Assembly (NCBI GenBank): GCA_910579505.1
Contig: CAJTTZ010000001.1
Span: 124,001 to 188,000, forward strand
Source: an uncultured Lachnospiraceae bacterium
GTDB taxonomy: Bacteria > Bacillota > Clostridia > Lachnospirales > Lachnospiraceae
Reading direction: 5' to 3'
Length of the DNA stretch: 64,000 nt
This document shows, piece by piece, positions 61,409 through 64,000 of this stretch (positions are counted from its first letter, which is position 1; the number at the start of each line of letters is the position of its first letter). A program made the position numbers and the translations under genes. The notes beneath the pieces were generated by a model, which worked only from the letters and a program-made list of their open reading frames with translations, was not told the origin of the DNA and searched no databases.

Positions 61409-62269
61409 ATGATGAGAACGATTTACAGACTTTTTTTAATCCTGCGGGATTTTAACTGGCAGATGACGAAAAAGAATATCAGCGCCTTCGCGGCAAGCAC
61501 GGCGTTTTTTCTCTTTCTGTCCATGATTCCGCTTCTGATGGCTCTGTGCGCCATTCTGCCGTATACGACGCTTACGGAGGCAAACTTAATCAATGCGATC
61601 ACACAGTTTACGCCGGATGCGGTAAACGGCATGGTGATACGCATCGTGTCGGACGTATACGCCAGATCGGCGGGGACCATTACGGTGTTTGCGCTGGTAA
61701 CGATCTGGTCTGCGGCAAAGGCTATGCTTGCGCTGATCCACGGTTTAAATGCGGTCAACGATGTGGAAGAAAAGCGAAACTATATTGTGCTGCGTGCCAT
61801 TGCCTGTTTCTATACGGTAATCATTCTGGCAGCAACGCTGGTGGCGCTTTTTGTAATGGTGTTTGGCAATGTGATTGTGGATATTCTTCTCAGGGATATC
61901 CCGCCGCTTCATCTGGTGGTGCATGTGATTATGCGTTTCCGCTTTCTTGTTTCGTGGGTGATTCTGACATTTGTTTTTGCCATGATCTATGCCTTTGTGC
62001 CGAGCTGCAAGCTTCGGTTTAAGGCGCAGATCCCGGGGGCAGCTTTTGCGGCGGTTCTGTGGAGTATCGCGTCCTTTGCCTTTTCCGTCTATGTGGATCA
62101 CTACAATGATTTTGGCACTTACGGGAGTTTGACTACAGTGGTCATTTTGATGCTCTGGTTTTACATGCTGATGTACATTCTGATGATCGGGGCGCATATC
62201 AACAGGTATTTCGGGCCGGTTTATAAATTTCTTTTCGGGTGGCTTGACAAGTCAAAGGAAAGACACTAA
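61409..62269 (+). CDS. YihY/BrkB-family membrane protein
   Basis: A ~286-residue protein with six membrane helices. Diagnostic segments are SAFAASTAFFLFLSMIPLL near residue 25, TIWSAAKAMLALIHGLN near 100, and GSLTTVVILMLWFYM in the last third. The family, once misnamed RNase BN, has no firm function. The start is uncertain (TTG 61376, ATG 61409 or 61412). Confidence 0.9.
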   Translation: MMRTIYRLFLILRDFNWQMTKKNISAFAASTAFFLFLSMIPLLMALCAILPYTTLTEANLINAITQFTPDAVNGMVIRIVSDVYARSAGTITVFALVTIWSAAKAMLALIHGLNAVNDVEEKRNYIVLRAIACFYTVIILAATLVALFVMVFGNVIVDILLRDIPPLHLVVHVIMRFRFLVSWVILTFVFAMIYAFVPSCKLRFKAQIPGAAFAAVLWSIASFAFSVYVDHYNDFGTYGSLTTVVILMLWFYMLMYILMIGAHINRYFGPVYKFLFGWLDKSKERH

Positions 62270-62334
62270 AATAGCAGATAGATTTGTTGCGGACATAATT
62301 GTCCGGGGCAGAATGTCAGGAATTAAATGATGAA

Positions 62335-62621
62335 AAAGGCTAAGAAGGTGTCAGTAGGAGAGTTTTTTCCGCCAGAGAGAGGGAATCGTCGGCTGTGAGT
62401 TCCCTTCGGTTCAGAAATGCTCCGAATTTCCCACCAGAGCTTTCCGGGTGAACCGATTGACTGTTTTGATTGATCGCATTAGTTCGGAACGTACAGGCAC
62501 GTTACGCCATAAGGAAGCGTCCGTTTGTCGGTCTTGGTAGAAGGCAGAAACCGAAAACGGGAAACTGGGTGGTACCGCGGATTTTATTCGTCCCATGTGT
62601 GTTGCACGTGGGACTTTTTTT
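62335..62621 (+). promoter_or_regulatory. T-box riboswitch leader of pheS
   Basis: A T-box leader that senses uncharged tRNA-Phe. The T-box sequence GGGTGGTACCGCGG (62567-62580) has TGGT facing the tRNA end, and the terminator GTCCCATGTG/CACGTGGGAC with T7 follows at 62590-62621. Upstream are stem I structures around 62360-62460, with a phenylalanine TTC inside CCGAATTTCCC (62415-62425) as the likely specifier. It fills the 455-bp gap before pheS. Confidence 0.9.
62590..62621 (+). terminator. T-box-controlled terminator
   Basis: Ten-pair stem with one G-U pair and seven T; competes with the antiterminator that contains the T-box bulge. Confidence 0.88.
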
Positions 62622-62724
62622 GCGCGCATGTAAGCACTGAGCAACGCGAACGAGAAATGCGGAGCATTTCGAGTCTGCTTATGCGCACGGAAAGCAGAGA
62701 CAGAAGAAAGGATGGAGAACAGGC

Positions 62725-63744
62725 ATGAAAGAAAAATTGGAACAGATCAAAGCCGAGGCGCTGCGCCAGATTGAGGCAAGCGACGCCTTGGAAAAACTGA
62801 ACGAAGTGAAAGTCAATTACCTTGGGAAAAAGGGTGAGCTGACGGCGGTGTTGAAGAGCATGAAGGATGTTGCGCCGGAGGATCGCCCTAAGGTGGGACA
62901 GCTTGTCAATGAGACGAGAGCGGAGATTGAGAAGGTGCTGGAGGCTTCCGTCAAAAAGATGGAGAGAGCCGTCAGGGAAGCGAAGTTAAAGACGGAGGTC
63001 ATCGACGTGACCCTGCCCTCCAAAAAGAATAAGATGGGGCACCGCCATCCCAATACCATCGCATTGGAAGAGGTGGAGAGAATCTTCATCGGTATGGGCT
63101 ATGAGGTAGTGGAAGGTCCCGATGTGGAGAAAGATTATTATAACTTTGAGGCGCTCAATATTCCCGCGGACCATCCGGCAAAGGATGAGCAGGACACTTT
63201 CTACATTACCGGGGATATCCTGCTGCGGACGCAGACTTCCTCCACGCAGGTGCATGAGATGGAAAAAGGAAAGCTTCCCATCCGCATGATCGCGCCGGGG
63301 CGGGTATTCCGTGCGGACGAGGTTGATGCGACCCACTCCCCGTCCTTCCATCAGATTGAGGGGCTGGTGATTGACAGGCATATCACCTTTGCGGACTTGA
63401 AGGGAACACTTGCGGAGTTTGCAAGGGAGCTGTTCGGGGAGAACACAAAGGTGAAGTTCAGACCCCACCATTTCCCGTTCACAGAGCCCAGCGCGGAGAT
63501 GGATGTATCCTGTTTTAAGTGCGGCGGCAAGGGCTGTCGGTTCTGCAAGGGGGAGGGCTGGATTGAAATTCTCGGCTGCGGCATGGTGCATCCCCATGTG
63601 CTGGAGATGAGCGGCATCGACCCGGAGGAATACACGGGATTTGCTTTCGGCGTGGGACTGGAGCGTATCGCGCTGCTGAAATATGAAATTGATGATATGA
63701 GGCTCCTGTATGAAAATGATATCCGCTTCCTCAAACAGTTTTAA
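62725..63744 (+). CDS. pheS: phenylalanyl-tRNA synthetase alpha subunit
   Basis: PheS forms the catalytic half of the alpha2-beta2 synthetase. The 339-residue length is normal. An N-terminal coiled coil (1-85) precedes class II motifs: motif 1 HPNTIALEEVERIF, motif 2 around MIAPGRVFRADEVDATHSPSFHQ, and motif 3 GFAFGVGLERIALLKY. GGAGAACAGGC precedes the ATG. It is controlled by the T-box. The usual partner pheT does not follow directly; a tautomerase gene begins 57 bp downstream. Confidence 0.97.
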   Translation: MKEKLEQIKAEALRQIEASDALEKLNEVKVNYLGKKGELTAVLKSMKDVAPEDRPKVGQLVNETRAEIEKVLEASVKKMERAVREAKLKTEVIDVTLPSKKNKMGHRHPNTIALEEVERIFIGMGYEVVEGPDVEKDYYNFEALNIPADHPAKDEQDTFYITGDILLRTQTSSTQVHEMEKGKLPIRMIAPGRVFRADEVDATHSPSFHQIEGLVIDRHITFADLKGTLAEFARELFGENTKVKFRPHHFPFTEPSAEMDVSCFKCGGKGCRFCKGEGWIEILGCGMVHPHVLEMSGIDPEEYTGFAFGVGLERIALLKYEIDDMRLLYENDIRFLKQF

Positions 63745-63800
63745 TGGATAAAGGCTGTTAAACTGTTTTGACACGGAAGTAATTGTGAAAGGAAATAAAT

Positions 63801-64000
63801 ATGCCACATGTAAAAATCAAATGTTTTTCCGGCAGGACGGAGGAGCAGAAGAAAAAATGTGCGGAAAAGATTGCGGAAGACATTTCTGAAATACTTGGAT
63901 GCGATATGGAAAGTGTCTCTGTTGCGATTGAAGATGTTGCGCAGGAGGACTGGAAAGAGAAAGTCTGGGATAAGGATTTGGCTGCCGATCAGGATTTATT
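63801..64000 (+). CDS. tautomerase of the 4-oxalocrotonate/PptA type, 3' truncated by the window
   Basis: The first 66 residues of a small tautomerase. MPHVKIKCFSGRTEEQKKK gives the catalytic N-terminal proline (Pro2 after Met removal) and matches PptA-like enzymes; SVAIEDVAQEDWKEKVWD follows as in that group. AAAGGAAA lies before the ATG. Its end is outside the window. The substrate is unknown. Confidence 0.82.
   Translation, partial: MPHVKIKCFSGRTEEQKKKCAEKIAEDISEILGCDMESVSVAIEDVAQEDWKEKVWDKDLAADQDL

Overview
The window reads as one contiguous stretch of a motile, spore-lineage, anaerobic Firmicute, most likely a gut Lachnospiraceae (Clostridia). The evidence is a complete rnfCDGEAB operon, an ATP-dependent PEP carboxykinase, two flagellins (one behind a sigma-28-like promoter), a SpoIID/LytB-domain protein, a SleB-type hydrolase, a T-box in front of pheS and strong AGGAGG ribosome binding sites. 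No phage structural genes, transposases, rRNA or tRNA genes were seen.

Layout. 1-5.6 kb: end of a BaiN/YhiN-type flavoprotein, cmk, ispH overlapping rpsA, cheR, and a convergent YprB-like exonuclease. 5.7-10.9 kb: Rnf NAD:ferredoxin oxidoreductase, with three back-to-back hairpins between rnfA and rnfB. 10.9-15.3 kb: a TerY-P-type phospho-signalling cluster (kinase, leucine-rich-repeat protein, vWA/TerY protein, PP2C phosphatase, Cys-rich TerY_C-like protein). 15.4-19.8 kb: aldo-keto reductase, small accessory genes, decayed Rpn and GNAT genes, a methyltransferase. 19.9-24.7 kb: flagellin, then an ECF sigma factor/membrane protein/ABC transporter operon. 24.7-28.6 kb: an AT-richer block with an AraC regulator, PTS EIICB and HAD phosphatase, ending in a scar inside the apbE tail. 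28.8-46.4 kb: apbE, esterase, GH25 and SleB cell-wall enzymes, an AP2/HNH-like protein, thrC, the DUF6323/DUF6179 pair, citrate synthase, a second atypical flagellin, PEPCK, then a hybrid kinase, double-receiver protein and GGDEF protein.

46.4-52.6 kb holds a compact type II-A CRISPR-Cas locus, the most unusual part of the window. It has a divergent tracrRNA with its own promoter and terminator, cas9, cas1, and a single reading frame that joins Cas2 to most of Csn2. The array has three spacers; its last repeat is cut to the half that pairs with tracrRNA. The leader ends in ATTTGAG. A DUF3990/DUF3791-like pair, possibly toxin-antitoxin, follows directly. 53.6-64 kb: a 6S-like RNA upstream of ddh, an AraC regulator divergent from an iron alcohol dehydrogenase, a D-lyxose isomerase, a SpoIID-domain protein, a QueG-like ferredoxin-type protein, a YihY membrane protein, T-box-pheS and a truncated tautomerase.

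Functional links. ApbE (29 kb) is the expected flavinyl transferase for RnfD and RnfG. Citrate synthase and PEPCK bracket C4/C6 carbon flow. CheR, flagellins and the sensor/receiver/GGDEF genes point to motility control. A covarying two-hairpin element occurs three times, each time between genes.
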